A DNA stretch of 64,000 nt from Corynebacterium glucuronolyticum DSM 44120 (lineage in GTDB: Bacteria > Actinomycetota > Actinomycetes > Mycobacteriales > Mycobacteriaceae), in assembly GCF_030440595.1 (NCBI RefSeq), contig NZ_CP047452.1, forward strand, positions 2,728,001 to 2,792,000, in the 5' to 3' direction. The position numbers were made by a program, and so were the translations under genes. Under the pieces are notes generated by a model. That model saw nothing but the letters and a program-made list of their open reading frames with translations. It was not told the DNA's origin and made no database searches. Positions 1 to 8,866 of the stretch are shown here, in pieces (position 1 is the first letter of the stretch; the number at the start of each line of letters is the position of its first letter).

Positions 1-636
1 GGCGACGACGTCCTCGGGGGCGAAGCCGAGGTCCACAAGCCCGGTGGCCTTGGTGATGCCGGGGTGGGAGACTTCGAGAAGGCCCTCGTCGACGCTGTAG
101 GTGATGTAGCCGAGGTCGGAGGGGATGCGGTCGGCCAGGACCTTAGCCATCTGCGCGGAGCTCATGCCCTCGTGGCGGAGCAGCAGCTTGGTCGCCGGGA
201 TGCGGAGGATCTTATCGTCGTCCTCCATGCCCGGCGCGTCCGTGTCCCACGTGGGGGCGTAGTCCGGGGTGACGACGAAGAGTTCGCTCTCCGGGTTGAA
301 GGCGCTGTTGCCGGCGCGCTCCACGGCGATGGTGATGCCGGGGATCGCTTCGCGGGCGGCGCGGACGATGGAGCGCATCGCCTTCGGGTCGAGGGGGTGG
401 ACGGCATCCATGCGGTCGTGCTCGGAGTCGTAAATGATGGCGCCGTTGGCGCAGATACAGGTGGGACGCAGCGGGAGTTGCTCCAAAACGTCGGAAAGCC
501 AACGAGGGGGACGACCGGTGGCGAGAACCAATCGGTGACCGGAGGCTAAAGCCTCCGTGAGGGCGGAGAGGGTGTCGGCGGGGACGCGCTCGGAGTCGTC
601 GAGAAGCGTGCCGTCGACATCGGTGACGATTATCAC
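1..636 (-). CDS. HAD-superfamily (Cof-type) phosphatase, 3' end outside window
   Basis: The reverse strand from 636 reads without a stop to the window edge (212 codons). A GTG start begins a typical HAD motif [12 protein letters not shown], followed by ATGRPP (motif II region) and the cap segment [13 protein letters not shown], which places it in the Cof/YbiV type of haloacid dehalogenase phosphatases acting on phosphorylated sugars or cofactors. The GTG overlaps the serS stop (GTGA), so it is translationally coupled behind serS. The motif III/IV region lies outside the window, so completeness cannot be judged. Substrate is unknown. Confidence 0.85.
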   Translation of the reverse strand, partial: MIIVTDVDGTLLDDSERVPADTLSALTEALASGHRLVLATGRPPRWLSDVLEQLPLRPTCICANGAIIYDSEHDRMDAVHPLDPKAMRSIVRAAREAIPGITIAVERAGNSAFNPESELFVVTPDYAPTWDTDAPGMEDDDKILRIPATKLLLRHEGMSSAQMAKVLADRIPSDLGYITYSVDEGLLEVSHPGITKATGLVDLGFAPEDVVA

Positions 637-1889
637 TTGGTGATCCTTTCCATACCTCCCATGAACGGACGGAGGGCGGCGGGGATGATGACCGAACCGT
701 CGGCCTGCTGGTGGTTTTCGAGGATGGCGACGAGCCAACGGGTGGTGGCGAGCGTGCCGTTCAGCGTGGCGGCGATCTGCGTGCGACCGTCCTCGTCGCG
801 GTAGCGGATCTTCAGGCGGCGGGCCTGGAAGGTGGTGCAGTTCGAGGTGGAGGTGAGCTCGCGGTACGTGTTCTGCGTGGGGATCCAGGCCTCGGTGTCG
901 AACTTGCGAGCGGCGGAACTGCCGAGGTCACCGCCGGCGATGTCGATGATGCGGTAGGGGACCTCGATGGCGGCGAGCATGTCGCGTTCCATGTTGAGCA
1001 GCGCCTGGTGCTGGGCCTCGGCGTCCTCGGGCTTGCAGTAGACGAACATTTCCAGCTTGTCGAACTGGTGGACGCGGATGATGCCGCGGGTGTCCTTGCC
1101 ATAGGAGCCGGCCTCGCGGCGGAAGCAGGAGCTCCAGCCCGCGTAGTGGAGGGGGCCGTTGGACAGATCGATGATCTCGTCGGAGTGGTACCCGGCGAGG
1201 GCAACTTCAGAGGTGCCGACCAGGTACTGGTTGTCCTCCTGCAGGTAGTAGATCTCGTCCGAGTGCTGACCCAAGAAACCCGTGCCCTGCATCGTCTCGG
1301 GGCGGACGATGACCGGCGTGATCATCAGGGTGAAGCCGTGCTCGATGGCCTTCTGCGCGGCGAGGTTCATCATCGCCAGCTGCAGCTGCGCGCCGAGGCC
1401 CTTGAGGAAGTAAAAACGGCTGCCGGAGACCTTGGCGCCACGCTCCATATCGAGGATGTCCAAATTTTCGGCGATGTCGAGGTGATCCTTCGGCTCGAAA
1501 TCGAAGGTCGTCTTCTCCCCGACCTCCTCGACGACGACGAAGTCATCCTCGCCGCCGGCGGGCGCGCCCTCGACAACGTTGCCGAGCTGCATCTGAATAT
1601 CGAAAACTGCCTGTTCAGCGTCGCGTTGGGCGGCCTCGGCGTCTTTCAGACGCGCCTTCAGCGCCGTGGATTCCTCAATGAGCGCCGGGCGCTCGGCCGG
1701 GGAGGCCTGACCGATCTTCTTTCCGAACCCGTTTTGCTCCTGACGCAGCTGGTCAGCCTTCTGGATGGCGTCGCGACGGGTCTCGTCTGCGGCGAGGAGT
1801 TTATCTACTAGCGAGGGGTCCTCGCCGCGGGTGCGCTGGGACTCGCGGACGACATCGGGGTTTTCGCGGAGAAATTTAAGATCGATCAT
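633..1889 (-). CDS. serS: Seryl-tRNA synthetase
   Basis: The 418-aa protein has the expected SerRS length and layout. It has an N-terminal coiled-coil arm (about residues 30-100, rich in E/A/K), then the class II catalytic core with the motif 2 region containing [14 protein letters not shown] and the motif 3 stretch [19 protein letters not shown] near the C-terminus. It charges tRNA-Ser with serine in the cytoplasm. The ATG at 1889 is preceded by a -10-like box (reverse complement of AGCCTA, 1897-1902) seven bases upstream, which suggests a leaderless transcript. It is divergent from the farR-like gene and probably co-transcribed with the downstream HAD phosphatase. Confidence 0.97.
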   Translation of the reverse strand: MIDLKFLRENPDVVRESQRTRGEDPSLVDKLLAADETRRDAIQKADQLRQEQNGFGKKIGQASPAERPALIEESTALKARLKDAEAAQRDAEQAVFDIQMQLGNVVEGAPAGGEDDFVVVEEVGEKTTFDFEPKDHLDIAENLDILDMERGAKVSGSRFYFLKGLGAQLQLAMMNLAAQKAIEHGFTLMITPVIVRPETMQGTGFLGQHSDEIYYLQEDNQYLVGTSEVALAGYHSDEIIDLSNGPLHYAGWSSCFRREAGSYGKDTRGIIRVHQFDKLEMFVYCKPEDAEAQHQALLNMERDMLAAIEVPYRIIDIAGGDLGSSAARKFDTEAWIPTQNTYRELTSTSNCTTFQARRLKIRYRDEDGRTQIAATLNGTLATTRWLVAILENHQQADGSVIIPAALRPFMGGMERITK

Positions 1890-1928
1890 GGCTACTAGCC
1901 TACATGCCTGAACGCTAAACCATAAAGG

Positions 1929-1957
1929 TTATGACCAGCGCGCCTATAATGAACCAT
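1929..1957 (+). promoter_or_regulatory. farR promoter with leaderless geometry and candidate operator
   Basis: A perfect TATAAT lies at 1945-1950, seven bases before the ATG at 1958, so transcription should begin at or next to the start codon. GGTTATGACC at 1928-1937 has the GGT-N4-ACC form seen in operators of HutC-type GntR regulators and lies in the -35 region. Autoregulation is an inference from this placement. Confidence 0.5.
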
Positions 1958-2665
1958 ATGGCCGCTAAACCCAAGCATCAACAACTCCGCGAACAACTCG
2001 AAGAACTCTGCACTACACAGCTCCAACCTGGCGATATGCTCCCCGGCGAGCGCCAGTTGGAGCAGACCTACGGTGTCAGCCGGATCACCGTACGACGCGC
2101 CATCGGCGACCTCGTCGCCTCCGGACACCTCGTCCGCGCCCGCGGCAAAGGCACCTTTGTTGCCCCCACTCCCCTGGCGACGCGGCTCAACCTGGCGAGC
2201 TTTTCCTCCGAGATGCGCGCCCAGCAGCTCAAGGCTACCTCGAAGGTGTTGCATGCGGAGATGGAGGACGCCCCCGAGGTCGTCTCCTCGTTCTTCGGTA
2301 CCTCGGATACCCCGCACGTTCATCTCACCCGCCTCAGGCTTGGCGACGGACGGCCATACTGCATCGACGACGCCTGGTATAACTCCACGTTCCTCCCGAA
2401 TTTGCTTTCCGACGATGTGGAGGCGTCCGTCTACCGTGTCCTCGACGCCCGTGGCTTCCCGATCACCGATGCGGAACAGGCCGTCAACGCGGTGTGCGCC
2501 GGTGAGGAGGTCGCCAGGCCCCTGGAAGTAGAAATCGGCGACCCGCTGCTGCGGACGATTCGGTGCGCCCGCTCTGGAACGCGCCCCATCGAGTGGTGCT
2601 GCTCCCTGTACCGCGCCGACCGCTACACCCTGCGCTCGCACGTGACCCGCAAGGACAGCGAGTAG
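1958..2665 (+). CDS. farR: GntR/HutC-family regulator (FarR-like)
   Basis: The 235-aa protein has an N-terminal winged helix (PGERQLEQTYGVSRITVRRAIGDLVASGHLVRARGKGTFV, about residues 30-70) and a C-terminal UTRA ligand-binding domain, the HutC subfamily layout. Corynebacteria keep a GntR regulator called FarR, linked to amino acid metabolism, beside serS; the symbol rests on that context. I chose the ATG at 1958 rather than 1931 because a TATAAT box ends at 1950 and would exclude the earlier ATG from the transcript. The ligand cannot be read from the sequence. Confidence 0.8.
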   Translation: MAAKPKHQQLREQLEELCTTQLQPGDMLPGERQLEQTYGVSRITVRRAIGDLVASGHLVRARGKGTFVAPTPLATRLNLASFSSEMRAQQLKATSKVLHAEMEDAPEVVSSFFGTSDTPHVHLTRLRLGDGRPYCIDDAWYNSTFLPNLLSDDVEASVYRVLDARGFPITDAEQAVNAVCAGEEVARPLEVEIGDPLLRTIRCARSGTRPIEWCCSLYRADRYTLRSHVTRKDSE

Positions 2666-2676
2666 GGTATGTAGCA

Positions 2677-3663
2677 ATGAATATCTTGCGCGACTCCACC
2701 ATCCTGCACACCGCCCTCATCGCGGCGCTGGCGGGAGGGGCGCTCATGGGCGGATATGCAACGATGCGCGGCGGAGACGAGCCCGCGCGCACAGGCGGGG
2801 AGGAGACCACGGTAACGACATCGGCGAAGCCGAAGGCGCACACTTTCACCGCCGCCGGCCCTGGCCAGTGCCTCACGTGGGATGTCGGCGAGGACGGCTC
2901 CACCAGCAACTTCACCACCGTGGACTGCGCCGAGGAGCACCGCTTTGAGATCTCCTCCCGCGAGGACCTGGCCACCTACCCCTCCAGCGAGTTCGGCACC
3001 GATGCCGCCGCCCCGGACATCACCCGGCAGGCGCAGTTGCGCGAGGAGCTGTGCAAGCAGCAGACCATCACCTACCTCGGCGGCAAATACGACCCGACCG
3101 GCGTGTACTCCATCGCCTCCATCCTGCCGCCCGCCGATTCCTGGACCGCCGGCGACCGGACGATGCTCTGCGGCGTGCAGCGCACCGATGACGCCGGCAA
3201 AATCACGACCTCGACAGGCAAGGCGCAGAACCAGGACCAGTCACGCGTGGCCGAACGCGGCGAATGCGTGGCCATCGACTCCGCCAACGGCAGCCACAAG
3301 GTGGACTGCGGCCAGCCGCACTCCTACGAGGTCACCGACCGCGTCAACCTCTCCGAGGTGTTCGACCATCCGCCGACAACGGAGGAGCAAGACACCCACC
3401 TCAAGGACGTGTGCACGAAGGCGGCCCTGGACTACATGGGCGGCGACGACAACCTGTATAACTCCTGGCTCGCCGTATACTGGACGACGATCCCCACGGC
3501 CAGCTGGAATGCGGGCAGCCAGTCCGCCAACTGCGCACTATTCCACCCGGCGGAAGGGGGCGGATTCTCCACGCTGCAGGGCAGTGCGCCCGCCGGGTTT
3601 ACCATCGACGGTAACCCGCCGGCCCCGCGTCCGGAGCGGCGACCCCTGAGGAACCCCCAGTGA
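2677..3663 (+). CDS. Membrane-anchored protein with two septum-formation-like domains
   Basis: The protein has 328 aa. An N-terminal hydrophobic segment (about residues 9-28, TALIAALAGGALMGGYA) without a lipobox anchors or exports it. Two Cys-containing modules follow: GQCLTW...VDCAEEHRFEI and GECVAI...VDCGQPHSYEV. Each matches the start of the actinobacterial Septum_form domain, in which paired cysteines surround an HxxE-like core. The second half of each module ends with a further Cys (LCGVQ, NCALF). The ATG at 2677 fits a TAGGGT -10-like box at 2663-2668. It shares a GTGA overlap with the downstream metalloprotease gene. Its exact role is unknown. Confidence 0.7.
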   Translation: MNILRDSTILHTALIAALAGGALMGGYATMRGGDEPARTGGEETTVTTSAKPKAHTFTAAGPGQCLTWDVGEDGSTSNFTTVDCAEEHRFEISSREDLATYPSSEFGTDAAAPDITRQAQLREELCKQQTITYLGGKYDPTGVYSIASILPPADSWTAGDRTMLCGVQRTDDAGKITTSTGKAQNQDQSRVAERGECVAIDSANGSHKVDCGQPHSYEVTDRVNLSEVFDHPPTTEEQDTHLKDVCTKAALDYMGGDDNLYNSWLAVYWTTIPTASWNAGSQSANCALFHPAEGGGFSTLQGSAPAGFTIDGNPPAPRPERRPLRNPQ

Positions 3664-4007
3664 GCGTCGAGATTTCCGACGACGAGTTTGAGGAGCTCGT
3701 CGACAAGTCCCTTGAGCTGATCCCCGAAGCCCTCATCAATCGGATCGAGAACACCGTTATCCTGATCGACGATTATAACGAGGAGGACCCCACCATTTTG
3801 GGGCTTTACCAGGGCGAAGCGATGACGGAGCAGACGTATTTCGGTGCGTTTCAACCGAACACGATCACGATTTATCGGGAATCGCTCAAGGACTGGTGCG
3901 AGACGCGGGAGCAGCTTGAGGAGGAGGTCGCGATCACCGTCGTGCATGAAATTGCGCACCACTTCGGCATCGACGACGAGCGGCTGCATGAGCTGGGGTG
4001 GGGGTAG
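3660..4007 (+). CDS. Zincin-like metallopeptidase, short (MetallopeptidaseI type)
   Basis: The 115-aa acidic protein has a clear zinc-binding motif HEIAHHFGIDDERL near its C-terminus (HExxHxxxxxD), as in the small actinobacterial metallopeptidase family PF06262. Start is GTG at 3660, overlapping the stop of the upstream gene, so the two are probably translated together. Length is normal for the family. Its substrate is unknown. Confidence 0.8.
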   Translation: MSVEISDDEFEELVDKSLELIPEALINRIENTVILIDDYNEEDPTILGLYQGEAMTEQTYFGAFQPNTITIYRESLKDWCETREQLEEEVAITVVHEIAHHFGIDDERLHELGWG

Positions 4008-4008
4008 G

Positions 4009-4458
4009 TTAGCTGGTGGCCAACTGGGATACGCGCCCTGCTGTCATCCCCAAAAGCGCTGCCTGATCACGGACCGACCACCCCTCATTCGTCAGCGCTT
4101 CGATTGTCTTACGCACCTCGGGCAGCAGATCCTCCTGCGCGTGTACAAGCAGCCGACGCTGTTCCGCCACTTTGTACGCATGTGAAAGCTCCGGGCTCGT
4201 CACGGGGAGATCCCACGACACCCACAGTTTTTCTTCCGCTCCGTCAGGCAGATCCTCGGCCAAGGCAATGGCTTCACGCACATTCCGGTCCAGACCGGAA
4301 AAGGTTGTGGCCCAGGTAGACACACCTTGAAGGTTGGTTACCTCGGCCAACCAATCCGTTCCCTCGCGAGTGACGCGCACGCTGTAATTAGGCGCAGTAC
4401 CGAAACACAACTGCTTAGCCCTCGCCTCAACTTTGCTTTCGCTTGTCATCTCAGCCAT
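4009..4458 (-). CDS. hicB: HicB-like antitoxin with C-terminal helix-turn-helix
   Basis: The 149-aa protein begins with the HicB fold (YSVRVTREGTDWLAEVTNLQGVSTWATTFSGLDRNVREAI, a degenerate RNase H-like domain) and ends with a helix-turn-helix (WSVRDQAALLGMTAGRVSQL). It should neutralise HicA and repress the operon. It overlaps the 3' end of hicA by 13 bases, so the order is toxin first. A perfect 12-bp palindrome at the hicA start is a natural operator candidate. Confidence 0.75.
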   Translation of the reverse strand: MAEMTSESKVEARAKQLCFGTAPNYSVRVTREGTDWLAEVTNLQGVSTWATTFSGLDRNVREAIALAEDLPDGAEEKLWVSWDLPVTSPELSHAYKVAEQRRLLVHAQEDLLPEVRKTIEALTNEGWSVRDQAALLGMTAGRVSQLATS

Positions 4459-4664
4459 CCTTTCCCCAGTACCGGCTCCATTTGTTGCTCTATTTGGCGA
4501 AGGGTCCCTTGCGGAATATCACCACTGCGCATCCCGGGCATCGCAACCGTGGTGTAGGCCGTGATCCCATCGCGGGATGCCTTCCACCTCTGATGCGATC
4601 CACGCTGACGAATCATTGTCGCGCCACGCGCAGCTAGTATCTTGGTCAATTCTGTTACGCGCAC
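4446..4664 (-). CDS. hicA: HicA-like mRNA interferase toxin
   Basis: The 72-aa protein has the HicA double-stranded-RNA-binding-like fold. It contains LAARGATMIRQRGSHQRWK with the catalytic histidine in G-S-H, followed by the strand TTVAMP and the segment GDIPQGTLRQIEQQ. The family cleaves mRNA when not bound by HicB. GTG start at 4664 is seven bases from a TATACA box on the reverse strand, so the message is probably leaderless. It forms a toxin-antitoxin pair with the overlapping hicB. Confidence 0.85.
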   Translation of the reverse strand: MRVTELTKILAARGATMIRQRGSHQRWKASRDGITAYTTVAMPGMRSGDIPQGTLRQIEQQMEPVLGKGWLR

Positions 4665-4677
4665 AGTTTACTGTATA
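4663..4677 (-). promoter_or_regulatory. hicAB promoter and palindromic operator candidate
   Basis: ACAGTTTACTGT (4663-4674) is a perfect inverted repeat that covers the GTG start of hicA and touches the -10 box TATACA (complement of 4672-4677). A dimeric HicB bound here would block RNA polymerase. The binding itself is inferred. Confidence 0.5.
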
Positions 4678-4762
4678 GCGACTAAACTACAAGTACACCG
4701 ATGACGCACTTTACCTTGCGATGTGCCGGTATCACTGGACCTGACAGCGTCGCCCGGGCTTG

Positions 4763-5040
4763 TCAGGAGCAATATTCAATAGGGCCGCACAATAGGGCCG
4801 CAGTGAGGATTGCCAGGATTGCGAATACGAGCATTCCGATGTTAGCGACAGTGTGCGTCGCACTCTCATGTGCACTCATTTGTGAGGATCCGATAGCTGC
4901 TACGGCAAGGACCATCAAACCTGACGTTCTCGCAAATGCGAGTGCCATATGGGCTGGTGTGCTTTTATTAATGACCCATTGGGCGAACGGCTGAAAATAA
5001 GAGCGAGCACGATAGTGATAAAAGCGATTACTCGTGCCAT
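4763..5040 (-). pseudogene. Small membrane protein gene, probably frameshifted
   Basis: On the reverse strand an ATG at 5040 follows a good ribosome site (AGGGAAAGGA) and opens MARVIAFITIVLALIF, but that frame stops after 41 codons. The -1/+1 neighbouring frame, with no useful start of its own, continues QPFAQWVINKSTPAHMALAF and two clear membrane helices (LMVLAVAAIG and IGMLVFAILAILTAALL) to 4763. Joining the frames near the T4 run of CTTATTTTCAG would give a ~92-aa protein with three membrane segments. It is therefore probably a damaged gene or a sequencing error. No function is recognised. Confidence 0.45.
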
Positions 5041-5189
5041 TTTTTATTCCTTTCCCTCTCTGTCAGAGTTTTTGTGTGGCAGACGGTACGGGGAAGCAGG
5101 GGTAACGGAGCCATCCTTCTGAATGCTCGTTTTCAGATTTTCGGCTTGGGGGGGATATTGTGTCGCTATTACTGGGAAAGGAGATATAG

Positions 5190-6575
5190 GTGGGGAAGAA
5201 GCGCCTGGCGTGGCCCGACGTGGCAAAGGGGGTGTCGATCCTCGGAGTCATCGTGCTGCACGTGTGCTTGGCGGTGCCGGGTGGGATGGACACCCTGCTC
5301 GCACGCGCGAACTCCGTGATGGATCCCCTGCGCATGCCGCTATTCTTTCTCGTCTCCGGGTTCTTCTCAGCCAAGATCCTGGACTACAGTCTCACAGAAC
5401 TCTTCGTTCGCCGACTGTGGTTCTTCCTCGTTCCCTACGCGGTCTGGGTTCCGGTAGAGATCAAGCTAAAGTTCATTGAATTCAAGCTGGTCTTCGACGC
5501 CGACTCCGTGGGTGCCGACGAGATCCTGTGGCGTATGCTCATCGGCGCCAACTTGGCGTGGTTCCTCTGGGCCCTGGTGCTGTTCAACCTCGTGCTCTGG
5601 TCCCTACGCAAGCTACCCCCGCCGGTCGCAATTGCCGCCAGTTTCGCTCCGCTGCTGCTGTTGCCCTGGCACGACAAGATCCCGATCGTCGGCATGCTGA
5701 TCCTTTACCTACCCTTCTTCGTCGGCGGCCTGCATCTGCGTGGCCCGATCTCCCGCTTTGCAGCGACAGCGACCTCCGTCACGCGCTGGCTGCCAGCAGC
5801 TATGGGCTTTTTCTTGGGCGTGGTGCTGGTCAAGCTCTTCGCTCAGGTGGACCCGGACCGTGTGGCGCTGCCGTGGATCCTGCCAGGCATGGATGCCATC
5901 GGACACTACGAGGCTGCCTTGCTGGTGCGCTTGTCCAGGGAGCTCCTCTCGCTGCCACTGGCGATCGTCGTCGCGGTCGCGATCACACACCTGCCGCACC
6001 TGTCCAACGACCTGCAGTTCGTCGGCCGCCACACCCTGCCCATGTACATCGGGCACCCGATCGGCATGACCCTGGGCTACCACCTGGTGCGCTACGCGCT
6101 CGACGATGCGGGCCCGCAGTCCACTACTTTCTGGCTCGCCTACGCTATCCTCATCGCGCTCGTGTCCGGCTGGCTGTTCCACCTGCTGTCGAAGGTGCCG
6201 GTGCTGGGCTGGACGCTGACGCCGCCGAGCCTGGCGAGGCCTCAGCCTGCTGTTGGAACGGAAGCTCATGCCGAAAATCGGGACCACACCTTCAACACCG
6301 CACCCCCAACACAGCCCGGACCCCCTAACTCCACAATTAGCCCAAATTCCAGGGTAATAAGCGAGTTAACGATCCCCAGCCCGATGTTGGATGCCGAAAA
6401 TCGGGACCACGCCTTCAACACCGCACCCCCAACACAGCCCGGACCCCCTAACTCCACAATTAGCCCAAATTCCAGGGTAATAAGCGAGTTAACGATCCCC
6501 AGCCCGATGTTGGATGCCGAAAATCGGGACCACACCCTCGCCACCGCACTCCCCAACGCAGCCCGGACCCCCTAA
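5190..6575 (+). CDS. Acyltransferase-3 family membrane protein with repeat-derived tail
   Basis: GTG start at 5190 follows a perfect AAAGGAG (5178-5184 region). Residues 1-350 form an integral membrane acyltransferase-3 domain: WPDVAKGVSILGVIVLHV carries the family histidine, RMPLFFLVSGFF follows, and about ten hydrophobic helices continue to LVSGWLFHLLSKVPVLGW. The family transfers acyl groups to cell-envelope glycans. From about residue 360 the ORF enters the 123-bp tandem repeat, which is read as two and a half copies of a 41-residue Pro/Ser/Asn unit and ends where one extra base shifts the frame. The tail length should therefore vary between strains. The tail may be non-functional read-through. 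Confidence 0.8.
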   Translation: MGKKRLAWPDVAKGVSILGVIVLHVCLAVPGGMDTLLARANSVMDPLRMPLFFLVSGFFSAKILDYSLTELFVRRLWFFLVPYAVWVPVEIKLKFIEFKLVFDADSVGADEILWRMLIGANLAWFLWALVLFNLVLWSLRKLPPPVAIAASFAPLLLLPWHDKIPIVGMLILYLPFFVGGLHLRGPISRFAATATSVTRWLPAAMGFFLGVVLVKLFAQVDPDRVALPWILPGMDAIGHYEAALLVRLSRELLSLPLAIVVAVAITHLPHLSNDLQFVGRHTLPMYIGHPIGMTLGYHLVRYALDDAGPQSTTFWLAYAILIALVSGWLFHLLSKVPVLGWTLTPPSLARPQPAVGTEAHAENRDHTFNTAPPTQPGPPNSTISPNSRVISELTIPSPMLDAENRDHAFNTAPPTQPGPPNSTISPNSRVISELTIPSPMLDAENRDHTLATALPNAARTP

Positions 6576-6877
6576 CTCCATAAATAGCCCCAATTCCAGG
6601 GTAATAAGCGAGTTAACGATCCCCAGCCCGATGTTGGATGCCGAAAATCGGGACCACACCCTCGCCACCGCACTCCCCAACGCAGCCCGGACCCCCTAAC
6701 TCCATAAATAGCCCCAATTCCAGGGTAATAAGCGAGTTAACGATCCCCAGCCCGATGTTGGATGCCGAAAATCGGGACCACACCCTCGCCACCGCACCCC
6801 CCAACGCAGCCCGGACCCCCTAACTCCATAAATAGCCCCAATTCCAGGGTAATAAGCGAGTTAACGATCCCCAGCCG
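6268..6877 (+). repeat. Minisatellite, five copies of a 123/124-bp unit
   Basis: Units start with ATGCCGAAAATCGGG at 6268, 6391, 6514, 6638 and 6762 and end with GTTAACGATCCCCAGCC. The first two are 123 bp (41 codons, frame kept). The later ones are 124 bp because of an extra C, which introduces a stop in copy three. Copies 3-5 are nearly identical to each other. The array forms the 3' end of the acyltransferase gene and the whole gap before the next gene, apart from about 80 bases of promoter. Confidence 0.95.
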
Positions 6878-6958
6878 GGCCGGGGTGTTTACACGCCCTG
6901 CGATCCGCGGTCATTTCATGCACAATTGAGGTGCACTAACTGAAAGGGACACCTTATT

Positions 6959-7711
6959 ATGCCGTCGATACGCTATACGCCGACACCTGAGCCGAGGAAC
7001 AAACACGAGCTGCGGGGCGAGCATCCGCGTCGCATCCTGCAGGTGGTGACCGGCGTTAACCGCTACCTTGATCGTCCGGGGCATCGCACCGGACTGTGGC
7101 TGGGAGAGCTCAGCCACTCCTGGGATGTGTTTATGAATGCCGGGTTTGAGCAGGTCATCGCCAGCCCCAGCGGTGGGGCGGTGCCGCTGGAGCCGAAGTC
7201 CATCCGCTTCCCGAACTTCGATGCGTCGACACGCGCGTGGTACCACGACAAAGAGAAGATGGCGCTGCTGGACGATGTCGCCTCGCTGGAGGACGTGTCT
7301 GCCGCAGATTTCGATGCCATCTTCCTCACCGGTGGCCATGCCGTCATGTACGACTTCCCCGGCTGCGATGCGCTGCAGCGCCTCATCCACGACATTTACG
7401 AGGCCGGCGGCGCGGTTGGGTCCGTCTGTCACGGTTACTGTGGGCTGCTGGAGACGAAACTTTCCGACGGTTCCCTGCTCATCGCGGGCAAGAAACTCAC
7501 CGGTTTTTCCTGGGTGGAGGAGGTGCTTGCCGGTGTTGCGGAGATCGTCCCCTACAACGTGGAGCAATCCGTCAAGGAGCGGGGCGCCACGTACAGCAAG
7601 GGGCTGGTGCCGTTTATCTCCCACACGGAAACGGATGGGCGCCTGGTGACGGGGCAGAATCCGGCGTCGGCACGGGCCGCGGCGCACAAGCTAGTTGAGC
7701 GAATTAAATAG
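6959..7711 (+). CDS. Hsp31/DJ-1/PfpI-family glyoxalase III-like protein
   Basis: The 250-aa protein resembles class I glutamine amidotransferase-like Hsp31 proteins. It has GLWLGELSHSWDVFMNAGFEQVIASPSGGAVPLEP near the N-terminus, then FLTGGHAVMYDFP, and a nucleophile elbow GSVCHGYCGL with the reactive Cys followed by His. The conserved Glu in GELSH is typical of the glyoxalase III type, which converts methylglyoxal to lactate without glutathione. The ATG follows AAAGGGACACC. Its 3' end overlaps convergent lcpB by 21 bases. Confidence 0.85.
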   Translation: MPSIRYTPTPEPRNKHELRGEHPRRILQVVTGVNRYLDRPGHRTGLWLGELSHSWDVFMNAGFEQVIASPSGGAVPLEPKSIRFPNFDASTRAWYHDKEKMALLDDVASLEDVSAADFDAIFLTGGHAVMYDFPGCDALQRLIHDIYEAGGAVGSVCHGYCGLLETKLSDGSLLIAGKKLTGFSWVEEVLAGVAEIVPYNVEQSVKERGATYSKGLVPFISHTETDGRLVTGQNPASARAAAHKLVERIK

Positions 7712-8866
7712 CTTCGTCGCCGCGTCCTGATCCCACAGCACCACGGAGCCGACCTCGGTGTCCGCAAACGAGGCGACGGGGATGGTCTGCTCGTTGATGC
7801 CCGAGCGCATGGCCAAGGCCACCCGGGCGAGGTGCCAGATGTGGTCGCCATTATCCACGGTGAAGGAGCCCGCCACGTGGGTCACGAGCGGCACGATCTT
7901 CAGGGGGTTGGCCAAGGTTTTCGGGCTCGTCATCGTATCGAGGAGGACACCGAGGAACTGGCGCTGGCGGGCGACGCGGTCAATATCGCCGAGGGCGGTG
8001 GCGCGGGAACGCGTGAACTTCAGGGCGTTCGGGCCGTCGAACTTGTGGCAGCCCGGCTCCAGGTAGAAGGCGATGACGTCGTCGTAAATCGGGTCCTCGG
8101 TGCACAGTTCCACGCCGCCGACGGCATCGACGATATTGGCCAGGCCGCCGAAGCCGACCTCGGCGTAGTGGTCGATTTTCAGGCCCGTGTTCTGCTCCAC
8201 GGTCTCGGTGAGCAGCTGCGAGCCGCCGATGGCGAAGGCGGCGTTGATCTTGTTGTTGCCGTAGCCGGGGATCGGCACGTAGCTGTCGCGGGGGATGGAT
8301 AGCAGCGTGGGCTTGCCACTCATCGGCAGGTGCAGCACCATGATCGTGTCCGTGCGGGAACCGCCCTCATCGTCGCCGGTCATGAGCTCATCCTTCTGCT
8401 TCTGGGTGAGCCCCTCACGGGAGTCGCTGCCGACGAGCAGCCAGTTCGTGCCGGCGGTGTCGGCGATGTGGCGGGACGGGAAGGCGTCGATACGCGTGAG
8501 CGAACCGTCGGCCCAGACACCGCCACCGACCAGCGCCACCAGAAGCACGATGAGGAAGATGGCCAGGGGTTTTGCGCAACCGCTGCGGGTGCGACGGGTG
8601 CGGCGGTTGTCCTGCGGGGCGATCCGCTGGGCCCGGTTGGGGATCCGCGAATCGCGGCGGCTGGGGATCTCGCGGGAGGCGTTGGGGACGCGCTCTACGC
8701 GGTTGTTGACCGGCGGGTTGTTGCGGCGCTGGACGCGCTCGGCGAGCCCGGAGTGATTATCGTTACCACGCGCCTCCTGCAGCGGAGTCCGGGTGCGCTT
8801 GGGCACGGGACGGCCGTAGCGGTCCCGGATCACGTTCCCGTTTCGGTCCGTGGCGTATTCACTCAT
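7691..8866 (-). CDS. lcpB: LytR-CpsA-Psr family cell-wall glycopolymer ligase (LcpB-like)
   Basis: The 391-aa protein has a basic, disordered cytoplasmic N-terminus (residues 1-95), one membrane helix (PLAIFLIVLLVALVGGGVWA) and an extracellular LCP domain with GSDSREG, GSRTDTIMVLHL and SIPRDSYVPIPGYG. LCP enzymes transfer polyprenyl-linked glycans such as arabinogalactan to peptidoglycan. In C. glutamicum lcpB lies near pheA as here, so the symbol rests on synteny. The start (ATGA) overlaps the stop of the upstream amidase gene. Confidence 0.85.
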   Translation of the reverse strand: MSEYATDRNGNVIRDRYGRPVPKRTRTPLQEARGNDNHSGLAERVQRRNNPPVNNRVERVPNASREIPSRRDSRIPNRAQRIAPQDNRRTRRTRSGCAKPLAIFLIVLLVALVGGGVWADGSLTRIDAFPSRHIADTAGTNWLLVGSDSREGLTQKQKDELMTGDDEGGSRTDTIMVLHLPMSGKPTLLSIPRDSYVPIPGYGNNKINAAFAIGGSQLLTETVEQNTGLKIDHYAEVGFGGLANIVDAVGGVELCTEDPIYDDVIAFYLEPGCHKFDGPNALKFTRSRATALGDIDRVARQRQFLGVLLDTMTSPKTLANPLKIVPLVTHVAGSFTVDNGDHIWHLARVALAMRSGINEQTIPVASFADTEVGSVVLWDQDAATKLFNSLN

